A stretch of 64,000 nt of DNA from Phoma sp. XZ068 (Eukaryota; Ascomycota; Dothideomycetes; Pleosporales; Didymellaceae), in NCBI GenBank assembly GCA_004835665.1, contig RBKR01000004.1, forward strand, positions 682,001 to 746,000, written 5' to 3'. The position numbers and the translations under genes were made by a program. Position 1 is the first letter of the stretch, and each line of letters begins with the position of its first letter. This document shows positions 37,301 to 49,400 of this stretch, piece by piece. Under the pieces are notes generated by a model. The model did no database searches. It saw only the letters and a list, made by a program, of their open reading frames with translations, and was not told where the DNA came from.

Positions 37301-40300
37301 AGACGCAAAGGGAGTGTCAAGACCTCGCGGGCAACGCCATGTCGACGACAGTAATCGGTGCCTCGCTCATCTCGGCGATCATTCATGGTCACAAGGCGTT
37401 TAGACGACAGTCATCTCCAAACATCGCCGAACTGAATTCGCGTGTGGAGCCTTCATTGCAGACTCAACTTGTTCGGGCAAGTGCGATGGCGAAGTATCAG
37501 GCAAAGCCCACGGATCCAGAAGTCCTGGATATTGCACAGCTCGTCGTCGAAGCCAAGCTTGCCGCAAGGCTGTGTGCCTGCGAGGGCAATCAACAGATAT
37601 CGGACGTGGCCATCAAAGTTTGCTCTGCGTGTGGGCACACTGCATGCTCTCTGTGCGCCTCTAATCCACGGCATCAGTATGTCAGCAGCATTGATCGAGA
37701 CGTGCGCGTGCAAACAACGAGTGAATTCGTGAGACGGTGGAAAACACGACTACCATCCCGTGTACGACTGAGACAATTCACAGACCTAAGCCACATCGTC
37801 TCTCAAGTTCAAGAGGACAATAACAGCAACCGCCCGTACATGAGCAGGATAGTCGAGCTAGACCTTGGCGCGCGACAGTTCAGCCTGAGCGACTTCATTC
37901 GATGCGACAATTCTTGGAAGGTCATCTACGTCTGGGACGAAGCACGATTGGAGCTTCTGGTCAGCGACAAAGTAGAATGGCTTATGTTCGTCAATTGTGC
38001 GCAAGACCTACCCGGCAACAGTGACTTGCGCGAAACACTTAAGAAGCCGATAGCCCGCGCTGTTGTTGATGGTTCGCTCCTGGATGCTGAATGGGAATTG
38101 TTCATTCCTTCTCATCAAGACTCTTCCTTGCAGATCTATGGATCTGCCGGACGCTCAAAGTCCTGGAAAAATCGGCTCGGTCTGCCAGACCATCAAAAGG
38201 AGACTGTGCCATCGCAAATTCATGTGCAGAGCATCAGCACAGACACTGAGGTTCTCGATGGTGAATACCAGCATCTACCCTATTGCGGAACTGCCGAATC
38301 CAGTCTGTACAAGAAGTCTGCCGAGCCAGTCCTATATTTGTTCCTCGACCCAAATCCCATCGGCGAGGCGAGGCACGACAGTTTTGTGTTCAGCCGCGAT
38401 TGCAAGAGGAAGCAATTTGGCGAATCAAGATTAATCGTCGCGCACTTGAACTCGACATGGCGACCGTGGCAGATCAGCGAACAGGACGAACAACACGCCA
38501 TCGACGCAGTGCTTGCTGGTTCATGGATCAATATGTCAACAAAGCTTACATCTTCGACGCTTACTCCTACTGCGAGCGTGCTAATGCCTGGTATACCCCT
38601 TACCGAACTGGAAGACAAATGCACGAACGCGGTGACTGTACTTGATGTACATGCTTCAGAGAAATTGTCGATTAAAAGGTTCTCCGAGTTTTCTTGGGTT
38701 CTAGAGCATGTCAAAGTCGCCCCTTCGCTGAGGAATTGGCAACCTATTGATGTCGATGGACATAGCAGCTGCGCGTGTGCACCGGCCTATCCCAATCTTC
38801 TATGGAGCGTTGATGCTGCAAGAAAGGCTACACCACACGAGGAACGAAAGGCAGCGGCCACGTTCGAGCGCGGCATGAAGACTAGACGCTCTGTGGTACA
38901 GGTACAATCCACGGTCAGCAAGAACCAGACTCACATTGAGGTCGGCATCAACATAGCTTCACTCAGCCATCGTGCCATAGGTCGACTAGCTCGTCTAATA
39001 AAGGTCGACGGCTCTGTGACGAGCTCGTGGAGACTCCTGACAGATCACGTTGCTAATGTACCAGATCAGTTTCCCAAATTTCAATTGCGTAGCAACGGGA
39101 CCGACCTGCCCTTCTCTGGGAGACTCCGACTCGAGCATGAGCTACGGGGCGCTCAACCGCGCTCCCTGGCCTGGATGCGTGCTCAAGAGGCCAGCACGAA
39201 GCTCAACATCACTGAAGTAGAGGAAGCCATTCACGATGGTCTTGGTTGGAGAGCGGAGGCACAAGCACAAAGCTCGACTGAGGTCCGTGGTGGTGTCCTT
39301 GCAGATCTACCGTCATTTGGCAAGACTGTTACGACTATTGCTTTAATTCAGAGTGAGTTCGAAGAATTTTCGCCCGCGGAAATTGTCGAACAGAATGATG
39401 CAGCAGCGGAGCACGTTTCCCCGCTTATTGACAGCGCAGCAACGCTTATTGTGTGTCCAGCGCATATCGCCATACAGTGGCAGACTGAGCTCGAGCTATT
39501 CCTGGGCAAAGACCAGTACGAAGAATTTGTTGTTCTCATCATCAAAGACTTCGCAGAGCTTAAGCGCCTCACTATTGACGACCTACGGCAAAGTCGAGTG
39601 GTGGTCATTTCCTGGAATGTTCTGTCAGATGATGACTATATCTCCGAGCTAGCATGGGCGACAGCCATGCCTGAACCAGCTAACTCAAGCTGTCGAGCCT
39701 TTGACGCGTGGATGGATGGGGTGAAGAGGGGATTGCCGCCTCAAGTCTCCAAATTGCAGAGTATGAGCCTATCTGACTTCAAGTCAGCCACGCAAGAACT
39801 TTTCGAGCAACGACTGCAAGAGCCTGAGTTCCAGGCAACACTGCCATTGAGATTACAACATGGTAGCAACTACCAATCGTACGAAGCTATGCAAGCAGCT
39901 GCCGGTCAGAGCAAGAAAACCAAACTCAAGCCCTCACTGAAGCGCAAGTCATCAAACATAAAGGGCACCATTGTACCCCTCCTGCATATGTTTCGGTTCA
40001 ATCGTATTGTGGTCGACGAGTACCACTACCTAAATGACCACAAGAAGCTTAAGAACATGTTTACTGCGGTCAGTGTCAAGAAAATTGCTGCACATAAACG
40101 CTGGATTCTCTCTGGAACTCCGGCTTTGGCAAACTTCACAGATATCGACAACATCGCATCCTTTCTCGGCATCAAATTGGGGAGATTTGCAGTGGGAGCT
40201 GGCAAACCCACACCCCTAGAAAAGTTCCTCATTGACGATCAGACTGCTGTCGAACGGTTCTTATCCAAAACTGAACTTATGTCACGTCATTGGCATCGAG

Positions 40301-42008
40301 CTCGACATGAGCGGGCGCAAGAGTTCCTGGACCTTTTTGTCCGCCAGAATGAGGCTTCACTGGCGCACATTCCTTGCCATGAGGAATTAAGAGCAGTTGA
40401 CCTCGACGTTGCACACCACGCCGTGTATCTAGAGCTGTCGCAACATCTAATCTCGCAACGAATGCAGGTCAAGAGGCTCAAAAACAAAGCCGAATCCGAC
40501 AGGACTAGCAGACTGAATGCCAGCCTGAACAATTCCAAGACTGCAGAAGATGCCCTACTCAAAGCGGCCCTTCTCTACGAGACCAGCGAAGGGGAGTCTG
40601 GCCTAGAGACACTTGCCCAGAAAAGGTCACAGCAACGTCTCGAGACCGAGCACGAAATTTCGCGACTAATGCGTGCATTTGAGGGCCACAAGTACACTAG
40701 CTTCGAGGGTCTAAAGCCAACTGATCCGAAGAAGGCAGAGAAAGATGAGAATACCGTCCCCAAACTGTACGCTAGCTTCGCACAAGACATTAAGAAGAAC
40801 ATGTGGCTGGGAGACGATGATGCAACTTTGAACGCAAGGCGCCTGCTGAGGAAGGCAGAGAGCAACCCTTCTCTTGGTGGCTTGGAGGATTTGAAAGAGG
40901 TCTCAAATGAGAGGAAGATCAAAGAGGCAAAGACAATCATGTCGCACCTGCGTGAGTCTTGTGTCGAGCTTGCCTTGCGAACAAGGTCGGAGCGTTTCAT
41001 CACTACTGTTCAACAACTTCTGCAACCGCTGTGCGAGGGGACACCGGATCCCATACCTTGCGATTCTCCACGCTGTAAGGGAACAGCCGCTATATCTAAA
41101 ATATATCTGGCATCACAGTGCGGTCATCTTACTTGTGAGCCATGCATTGTATCGCGTGGCGATGACGAGAACTGTGTCGTGCCTGGGTGCAGCTGCACTG
41201 TTCAAGCTGTCAACTTGATCAAAGCCATCGATCTTGGCTCAACAAAAGAGAAAGTGGCTGGCCACAGCTTTGGCCGGAAGATGAATGACATCGCAAAATT
41301 GATTCGAGCCCTTCCGAGCGGCGATCAAGGCCTCATCTTTGCGCCAAATGACGAGACGATCGCGATGCTAGGCGAGGTCCTAGACTATCATGACATCTTG
41401 TTTTACACACCAAGCGGCTGCAACTCCCGCCAGGCAGCCAAGATTATTGAAGAGTTCAAGGCCAGCGCAAGTGACAGTACAGAAGATCGTCCAAAGGTCC
41501 TCTTGCTCAACCTTACCAGCGAGACCGCTGCAGGAGTGTATGTACACTGTCCTTTGGCTTATCATTGGTCGTACTGACTACATACAGCAATCTCACCAAT
41601 GCGAACCACGTCATTTTCATTTCACCATTGCTCGTAGAGAACCAATACAAATATGACTCTGCGATGACCCAGGCCATCGCTCGAAGTCGACGCTACGGCC
41701 AAGAGAAAAAGGTACACATCTATCACTTTGCAGCGCTACGCACCATTGATGTCGACATCCTCGAGTATCGACATAAGCGCACCAACGGCATTACAACAGC
41801 AAGATCGACCGTCCGCATGCCTTCAAAGCCCCTTGCCATGCGGGAGAAGACAAAATTGGTGAGAAACAAACAGGGCTCTATGGCGCTGGTGCCCATCTCT
41901 TGGCTTGTGGACGAGAGGGCGCGGAGAGAACTAGGAGTGGGGAAGGAGCCAGAGTCGTTTACATCGCTTATCAACTTTTCGGAGACATTTGAGGATGGCG
42001 AAGAATGA
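34385..42008 (+). CDS. DNMT5: DNMT5-type DNA methyltransferase with RING and SNF2 ATPase
   Basis: The model is join(34385..36963, 37011..41537, 41588..42008), 2508 aa; the introns of 47 and 50 bp join what would otherwise look like three genes. DNMT5 proteins perform ATP-dependent maintenance methylation of CpG cytosines. In order: a basic start; two six-Cys modules (122-155 and 170-200); a disordered acidic linker; the C5-MTase domain with motif I ATMCSGTES (about 590), catalytic C686 in GFVCKDLSSLN, motif VI LLENVKS (E727) and motif VIII QTRERMYM (about 764), closing with AGNAMSTTV (about 965). A Cys/His cluster follows (about 1048-1076). The SNF2 ATPase has Walker A LADLPSFGKT (K1631), VDEYH (D1862) and SGTPA. 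A RING lies between the SNF2 lobes (about 2210-2250, SQCGHLTCEPC), and motif VI is QAIARSRRYGQ (about 2397). All key residues are intact. TTG upstream of the ATG was not used. Confidence 0.95.
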
Positions 42009-44051
42009 TGCCTCTGCAACGTTTTGGCTTGGACCTGCTATTTTGCATAGCGCGGCGTCTAGTCTATACGACGCAACACGTTCTTGCGTCGTAGCGAATT
42101 GAATGAGGTGAACCTGCACTCTGAGGTGCCCTCATCTTTCTATACCATTGTGATTTGGATCATGTACAAAAGCTTTATACCCAAATTGCACTGTCTAACT
42201 TTTATTAAGTGTGACTAGTGTGATCCCCTTTCTTCAACCCTCTACACTATATTGGAGTTCGAATAATGGCGTGACCTTAACCAGTACGCAGGAATTTTTT
42301 ATTCTATAATACCTGACATCGCTGCCTGTCATACTCTTGCATGAAATTCTAGTGATGGCACTGTTCGGTACATCACGGGAAAAAGAGTTGACATCAAATG
42401 TTCCCAAAAACTTGCACAAACTTCAGGACACACTATGTAACACCGACACTTTGAAAATCGACGACAGGCACTTGATATGCTTCATCATTTTATAGCACTA
42501 CACTAGAAGTAAATGCTTACCTAAACCGAAACATTTTCCTTCCATGGACCTTCCATCCCTTCCATCCACCTTACGTGTCACCCAGATCTTCAGCATCCCA
42601 GAATACTCGAAACAAAACACTCCCCACACGCCACCGCCTGCACCCCAGAACCCACCCTTTGCACCGCCCGCATCGATCCTTCAGACGCTCACCGGAAGAC
42701 CCGGCTCCACCGGCTCCACACGTACAGCGCATCATGTTTCAAATGCCCGGACAGAGGCCTGTGCCCGTGGAAGGCTGGCCTTGACACTGTGTAGGCGGAA
42801 GGAGGCGCGGCCCGGATCCCTGGGACGGGGATCTGGCGTTGGGTCATGGCGGCGGTATAGACATGGGTGCGTGGGTGGGGAGGGGCTTCTGGGCGCTTCT
42901 AGAGGTGGATCATGATGATGTGGCGGGAAGGAGGTGGGCTTGGTGGGGTTGTGGATGGAAGGTGCAGGTGGTGGAAGTCGTGAGTGGAGCTATGGATGAG
43001 AAGGGCAGGAGGGCTCGATGATGTGTTGGCGGGCGTGGCCGAGGAGAGATGATGATGACATGGCGAAGCGAGGTGAGTTCATGGCTTAGGAGTAAGCTGG
43101 AAAGGGGCGTCGATATGTTGCATGTTATTGCATGGCGCAATTTAATGGTGGACAAATCAAATGTAGACGGACTTGAAGTTGGAAATGGGGAACGACGGCT
43201 CGCATTCGGCCGCGATTGAAAAGGTAAAAGTCACGAAAAAGTAAACATGAGGTTGAGCTGAAGGGTGTTTGTGGGACTGAAACTGAATTTCCTCTGCCTG
43301 TAGTCGAGATGGTGCATGCTAGCTGCACCGTACCTTTCCAAACTGATTTCCTTCTGCTCTCATCCCTAGCCAAAAGCAACGCTACGTGATCATCATGTCC
43401 TACATGTCATCATCAAATCGTCAGACCATCATTGCCATCAAGTGATTTCATCCCCCTTTTGATGACCAAAGAAACAAATCCGCCAAACAAAGAGGGTATT
43501 AAATCCATCCAGAATCCGAAGAACCTCCCAGCGCGAGCCGGGAGCAGGTATAGAACGAAAACAAAATGTCAACATACTCTTGAAGGAATATGAAATAGGA
43601 AACCGCAGTAGATCGCTCAGTATATCGTTTCGCAGTAGCTGAGTTGTCCATCATACAATCTGATCCCAACAGATGAGTCCAGCTCCCACACTTGCATCGT
43701 GTCCGTGTGCGTGAGCGTTCCAGTCTAGCAAACAAGAACAATGTGACCTGCACTGTCGTGAAGGAACGCAGCAAACAAACAAGAAATGCATTAGGGGAAT
43801 AGTACCAAATGCGCAGAAAGAAAAGAACCAAACCAAACTTTTGTAGCAGACCGTTCCACGATGAGGCGGTGGTGTCCGCCTGAAACTTTTGGTGCAGTCT
43901 CGTCCAACCTTTTAGAAATCAGGACTGATGGAGCAACCGAAACGAGGAAGCATGGAGCCACGTGAAATCGGCAAGAAAAAAGATGAGGCGGATCCCGTTG
44001 CACCTTGGAAGCTAATAGAGGCAACAAACTGTCTGAAGATCAATCGACGCT
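42009..44051. other. Intergenic region, convergent 3' ends
   Basis: About 2 kb between the DNMT5 stop and the stop of the disordered-protein gene. Several short frames exist, none with conserved content. The left half is AT-richer; the 42.5-43.1 kb part is Pro/Gly-codon-like and GC-rich. Nothing further recognised. Confidence 0.55.
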
Positions 44052-46433
44052 TCAATAACGGTATTGAACCTCAGCTTGTCTTTCAGGGCGCTGTCGCCTG
44101 GTCTGGAGAGGACGTCGCGTTTCACGCAGTTCATCTTGCTCATCTCGTGTTGGTCGCCTCCTGCGGTTGCTCGAGCTCCTTTCTGTCATCTCCTCAGCGT
44201 CTCTTCGGGCCTGACTAGCAGGCATTATAGCTCTTCTCTCGACCCGAGCGCTGCCTTTCTCACTACGATAAATGCTCTCGCCGCCGCGAGTATTGCTGCT
44301 GATGACCAATTCATTCATTCCATTCTCGATGGGAACAAGTTGCAAAGTACGCCCCTCCATATCTCCATTGAGACTGAGGGTGACTGGAGCATCATTTCCG
44401 ATTCGAAGACGGATCTCGCCATTGGTGTCGCTGCCCTTGCTGCGAGAGGACTCAGCCTCGGAAGGTCCTCCAGAGACACGTGAGGACTTTTTCTTGGCAA
44501 TTTCGTAAGTCTGATCAGCATATGTGTCGCGCTCACCACGTCTCGAACTGATGTAATGTTCAGCATCAGCGACCTGCCGAACTTCAACTGGTCGCTGAGG
44601 CCTTCGGCGAGGCTCAGCATCGGTATCGCGGCGACGAGGTGGAGGGCGTGCAACAGGCTCGGCTTCCTCAACGTCGTCATGGTAGTCTCGCTCGTAATCA
44701 TGGCCGACGACAGGGTTGTCGTACCTTCTTGAGGATCGCTTGGAACGTGTTTGCTCGTTATACTCTTGCTGGCGTGTGGCGCGGTGTTCCTTGAAGGTCC
44801 TATCGTAAGCCTGTAAAGACTCGCGACGAGATGACCTGGAACCCTCTACAATAACACGGGCTTTAGGAGTATCATAAGCTGATTGAGACTTGATATGAGG
44901 GACAGGTGGTGGTCTGCTCATTGAGGTACGGCGTAGAGGCCGAGAGTCTTGGTTGCGGTCACGGAGTCGAGGATCATGTCGCTCAGGGATGACCACCGTC
45001 TGCGGACGTCTTAGTTCGGGTGGTGCAGGGGCTGCAGGTGTTGTGTTTGCATGGCGTAGGCTCGGACGGCGCTTGGATAACACTCTCTGGGGTCGCTGGG
45101 GCTCGAAGTCTTCTTCCTCAGACTCGGAATCTGACTCGGATTCGGACTCGGAGTCGTCCTCCTGGTCGGGATACTCAATGCGCGGTTGTCGGCGTTGTAG
45201 CGGAGGTTGAGGCGTGGGGTTCGGGGCGTTCGGATGGTATCTTGCCGAAGGCATATTCCTATCGCTTCGCTCTACTTGCACGACCGGGGCCGGTACAGCA
45301 TAACCATAAGCAGGCCCCTGAGAGGCACGCGCTTGTAGAGGAGGTCTCTGTTGGTCGCGCATACCCTGCATCTGCTGCGCTTGGTAGAACGCCGCTGGTG
45401 GTGGGCCCTGCGCCGGATACGGAGGCATGTATGGAGAGTTCATTTGAGGCTGAGCATAGGGCATGTTACCAAATGCTGACCTGGAGAGAGGGGGACCATG
45501 CTCGTGAGGCGGACTTGGATGAGACGAATGTATGCCGGATTGTTGCCAGTTGTAATTGGGATCGCCATGGTAGCTGGTTGGTCGGGCCGTGCGAGCATTC
45601 ACAGACAGTCGGCGAGAGACGGCGGGTTGGATGACAGGACCACCCTGCGATGTGTGGTACATTCGCGGCGGTCGGCCCTCCCTGGGAGAGGAGGCTTGAT
45701 ACTGCGCAGGGTCTGAGACCTGCGAGCGGTTGTCGTACGAGCGAAGACGGGAGACATCCGGGGCAGACTCGGCTGGCTGGGTTTGTAGCATGGACTGGCG
45801 GCGTGATTGTCGTGGTCGGGAAGGCTCAACGGCATCAGGGCCGCACTTGGTACAACCAGGGACCGTACATTCATCGACGTTTCGGCTGTCCCTGCGTTTC
45901 GGTGTAGGCTGCGTGATGGTAGGTCGTCGTTCAGCAGTCGGGGGCCGCCGGGAGGCCTGCGAGTCTCTGCGCGACAAGGGGTGGCGTGACGGCGGGGCAG
46001 AGCTCTGGGTGCTCTGGGTGCTCTGCTGGCGCTGGTGAGGCGGTCGCCTCTGGGCGGGAGTCGGGGAAGGAGCCGCCGGGACGGTGTTGACAGGGACGGC
46101 AGGGACGGCGGGCGGGCTTCGATGGGACGACGTAGCACTTGCGGCGGAATCAGCGCTACTCATGCCGGCGACGGATTGGCTGGAATACCCTGAGTCGCTC
46201 TTGCCGTCGATGTTGTTTGGTACCCTTCCCGTAGGGGTCTTGTCGGTCCCCAGGTATTCAGGGTTCGACCGCTTGGTGCGGACGTTGGCCTTGCCGGGCG
46301 ACGGGTCCGGCGTGAAGGGCTCGATGGACACGCCGCGGCTGTGGCCATCGTCGGAGAAGTAGTCCTCGACGGTGGCCTGGTGACGCTTGGAGCTCTCCAT
46401 GGCGGGCTCAGCGCCCGAGGTGAGTTGCAGCAT
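44052..46433 (-). CDS. Long disordered Ser/Pro/Arg-rich protein, function unknown
   Basis: A single-exon gene of 793 aa, starting at ATG 46433; an internal ATG at 46400 (MESSKRHQATVEDYF) is an equally plausible start. Most of the protein is low complexity: Pro/Gln/Ser-rich in the first half, with many SP and RRxS sites, and Arg/Glu-rich in the second. Three pieces stand out: a compact cysteine motif DECTVPGCTKCGPDAVE (about 190-206), which could bind one metal; an acidic block of alternating Ser and Glu; and a short ordered segment near the C-terminus, IRLRIGNDAPVTLSLNGD followed by GRTLQLVPIENG, which reads like a small beta domain. The end is strongly basic. I do not recognise a family name. 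A scaffold or RNA/chromatin-associated role is a guess. Confidence 0.8.
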   Translation of the reverse strand: MLQLTSGAEPAMESSKRHQATVEDYFSDDGHSRGVSIEPFTPDPSPGKANVRTKRSNPEYLGTDKTPTGRVPNNIDGKSDSGYSSQSVAGMSSADSAASATSSHRSPPAVPAVPVNTVPAAPSPTPAQRRPPHQRQQSTQSTQSSAPPSRHPLSRRDSQASRRPPTAERRPTITQPTPKRRDSRNVDECTVPGCTKCGPDAVEPSRPRQSRRQSMLQTQPAESAPDVSRLRSYDNRSQVSDPAQYQASSPREGRPPRMYHTSQGGPVIQPAVSRRLSVNARTARPTSYHGDPNYNWQQSGIHSSHPSPPHEHGPPLSRSAFGNMPYAQPQMNSPYMPPYPAQGPPPAAFYQAQQMQGMRDQQRPPLQARASQGPAYGYAVPAPVVQVERSDRNMPSARYHPNAPNPTPQPPLQRRQPRIEYPDQEDDSESESESDSESEEEDFEPQRPQRVLSKRRPSLRHANTTPAAPAPPELRRPQTVVIPERHDPRLRDRNQDSRPLRRTSMSRPPPVPHIKSQSAYDTPKARVIVEGSRSSRRESLQAYDRTFKEHRATRQQEYNEQTRSKRSSRRYDNPVVGHDYERDYHDDVEEAEPVARPPPRRRDTDAEPRRRPQRPVEVRQVADAEHYISSRRGERDTYADQTYEIAKKKSSRVSGGPSEAESSRSKGSDTNGEIRLRIGNDAPVTLSLNGDMEGRTLQLVPIENGMNELVISSNTRGGESIYRSEKGSARVERRAIMPASQARRDAEEMTERSSSNRRRRPTRDEQDELRETRRPLQTRRQRPERQAEVQYRY

Positions 46434-49400
46434 CAGGCTGAGCGGAGGGCTGGCGGGAAAATGTCTAGCGGCGGGAGGCTATCGATAAATGATGGTCGCG
46501 GGGCGATCGACTGCGACAACAATTAGGCGACGGGCAGCTGTCGCAGGGTGCGCATGTTTGCACAGGCGGGATGTTTCTCTGCTATGGTCGCATGTCGAGG
46601 TGCTGGGAGAGGAGGAAGGAGTGAGGGAGCGGGCGTGAGAAAGACGTCTGGGGTGTCTGGGCGACGGAGTGTGCTGCAGGCATGCATGCAGGCGCACTCG
46701 GGCATCGACTGCTGCAACGCAGAGACATCCCCGCCAGCAAAATTTCAAAACGGCCCAGCCGCCCTGTCGTGCTAAAGGCCCCAGTCGCCGGCTAGCCTCT
46801 CATGCGCACTGCGTCTAAATGTCGTTGGGCGCGCACCGCAGCCTGCTTGATGCCCACCTGCCTTGAGCTCGGCGGGCGGAGGGGCCGCGCCTGCCTGTCC
46901 TCGACGCACTCTCGCTCGCCGTCACCAGACTGGAGGAGGCCCTTGGTGCGCCGTGGTGACGCAGCCCTCACCCAGCGCTGCATATTGCGGCCGCCTCGTT
47001 GCTGCGCACAAGTGCACGGCGGCTCTTGTGTCGCCCTCTGTGCTTGTTCAGCATTCCTCGGAATCTGCGCCCGTCACCGCGCAGTCCGCTCGTCCACGGA
47101 GTTTCTCGACATCTGAAGCACTCCACACACGGCCGGCTCTTTGCGACGCGGCCGCTCCCTCACCAGGCGGTACCTTGTAACGATCACCGTCTTCCATGTG
47201 CGTAATAATAGCCACTCCTGCCCGAATAGACGAGCCCTCGCCATTGGGCCTCCCCAGATGTGCGAACGTCTCAGACAGGCGTGCATCATCAGCTCAAGTG
47301 GTTAGGGAGTGCCGTGAGCGACGAACAGAAACCGGGTTTGCCCGCCCCTCTTCATGCGAGCTGCTGTCCACTCCTTCTACTTGCGGGCGCCCTCACCGCT
47401 TCGTGCACGCTTTCATTTCATGCCCACTTCATCGCCAGCACACAAGAGGTCTGGTAGCTTACACTATGTACGGCAGCCAAGCCTAGATAGGACCTAGCGT
47501 TGCTGATCCGTGCCCTCACCCGTGTTATCTTTCCATTAGCTTGCACCTCTACTGCGTCTTCAGCAATTCTCCCCCACGTTCCACACGGTGAACCATGGGA
47601 GGGCCACTCGTTCCTAGTTTCATCTGCTTTTCCTCTCGATCCTCTGCAATCCGCTATGATCGCAGATGCACAGTTTTGCGCAGGCTATGCCCGTTTCCCT
47701 CGGGCTAGCCACGTCAGTTGGCGTCCGTCATGCAGGAACAACACAGCATTTTCAATTTCGCGACACTTCATTAATGTCGCAGCGACACGGAAGATGTGTC
47801 CCTTCGCCACACGGCTTTGTTCAATCGTTCAGCGTCAAGGCTGACTGACAAGTGCCCGTCTGGTCGCTGCGAATCATGGCCTTCCAGAAGCTGCCACCCA
47901 CTAGCGTACGACATCCGGCTGTTGGACCAACGACATGGAGACAGCTGTACCCGGTGTAACCATCTCGCCTCGTTCCGAGAGTTCCCCTCATCACGCGCGC
48001 TGACGAAGCTCTGCATTTGATACCCCGCTGCCACTAGGAATTCCGGTGAAGAGACGCACCACATCGAGTGGTGTTTATGCCTTCTGATAACCGCAGACCT
48101 CGTCAAGAAGGTTACAACACTTCGGCGTCATACATCAGCTTCCATCAGTGCGCAAAATGCGTCGTGGCACGCTTGATGACCGTTGTCGTGGCCAAGGCAC
48201 TTACAGCCTTGTGGCCGAGTTTGTTCTACGTTCCCTGGGTGTAGTGACCATCTTTAAGGCAGTACAACATACCAACGCTCGTTTCATCTTGATCGAGGCG
48301 CTCATGTTGCCTTCAATGACACACGCGAAGCTGCTTACGACCCGGGGCGTGCTGGCCTTTCCTTCGATTTGCTGGTCGACCTGCTGTGGACAGCATCCAT
48401 GGCCCAGCCAGGCCCTGTGGAAGCGTGCACTCAGGGCCAATAGACCCCCACCCTCTTTTGCAACAGCCGTGGCGTCTGATCTTGGTACGACCATGGCTAC
48501 TACTCTCGCACCTCTTCTCACACACGGTTGACTTTTTAGTCCAAATGGCGCAGCTGGACTTGCTTTCCCATCGTGCTGCACAACATCAGAGAACCGACTA
48601 CCAGGTCACAGAAGCAACGTACGCACGTCTAGAGAAGAAAGCCCGATGGACCGCCGTGTGTGGATGTCAGGGTTCAATGATTGGGAAGAGATAGATCATC
48701 CCCTTTGCATATCACTCATGTCCAACTGCTGATCGATACCAGCGTCGATCGGCCGTCGTCTCGAGGGTTCGGCGAACTGAAGATCTCACATAATATCGTA
48801 CCACTCAGTCCTCGAGAGGTCCAAAGTCTAGTGCAGCATCGCACCGCGAGCATTGACACGCCGTTCATTCGCCCGTCTATAATTGACGAGTCGCCTATCA
48901 TGGTTCTACTCGGGTTCAGAGAACCACATGTTCGCATTGTATCACTGCACTCTATTCAGAACATTACGTTTCTTCGAGACGAGGCTAATATCTTGAATTG
49001 TATAACTTAAGCGCCATGTTGACTTATCCAGCTTCGTTCATGCTTGTAGTCATTCATGCAGTGGCGTTTGCGAAGACTAGCGTGTTCGCCTAGCGTCACA
49101 CACAATACCACCATCAAAAAGTAAGAACGTGTGGGACTCCCAATCCAGCCTTCCATTCAGCCCTTCTGGCACGCCTCATGAATCACACTACGGGTTTGTT
49201 GATCAAACATATTACCGTCGCCGACTAACCAGTTTTTACACTTGTAAACCAATATCCACAATGCTCACGCTGGGCTCCGCTCCTATCAGAATAGTGAGTC
49301 ACTGCCCTCATTCCTGACAGCTACAAATCCTTTGCTGCCCGAAAAGACCCTGATTGGGTTCCGAGCGAGCGGTAAACCACCATGCTGTTCGCATGGCTGC

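Noticed and set aside
34385..42008. Three separate genes (methyltransferase, helicase, short C-terminal gene)
   Set aside because: Two short GT-AG introns (36964-37010, 41538-41587) restore the frame exactly across conserved DNMT5 and SNF2 motifs, so one gene is the better reading.
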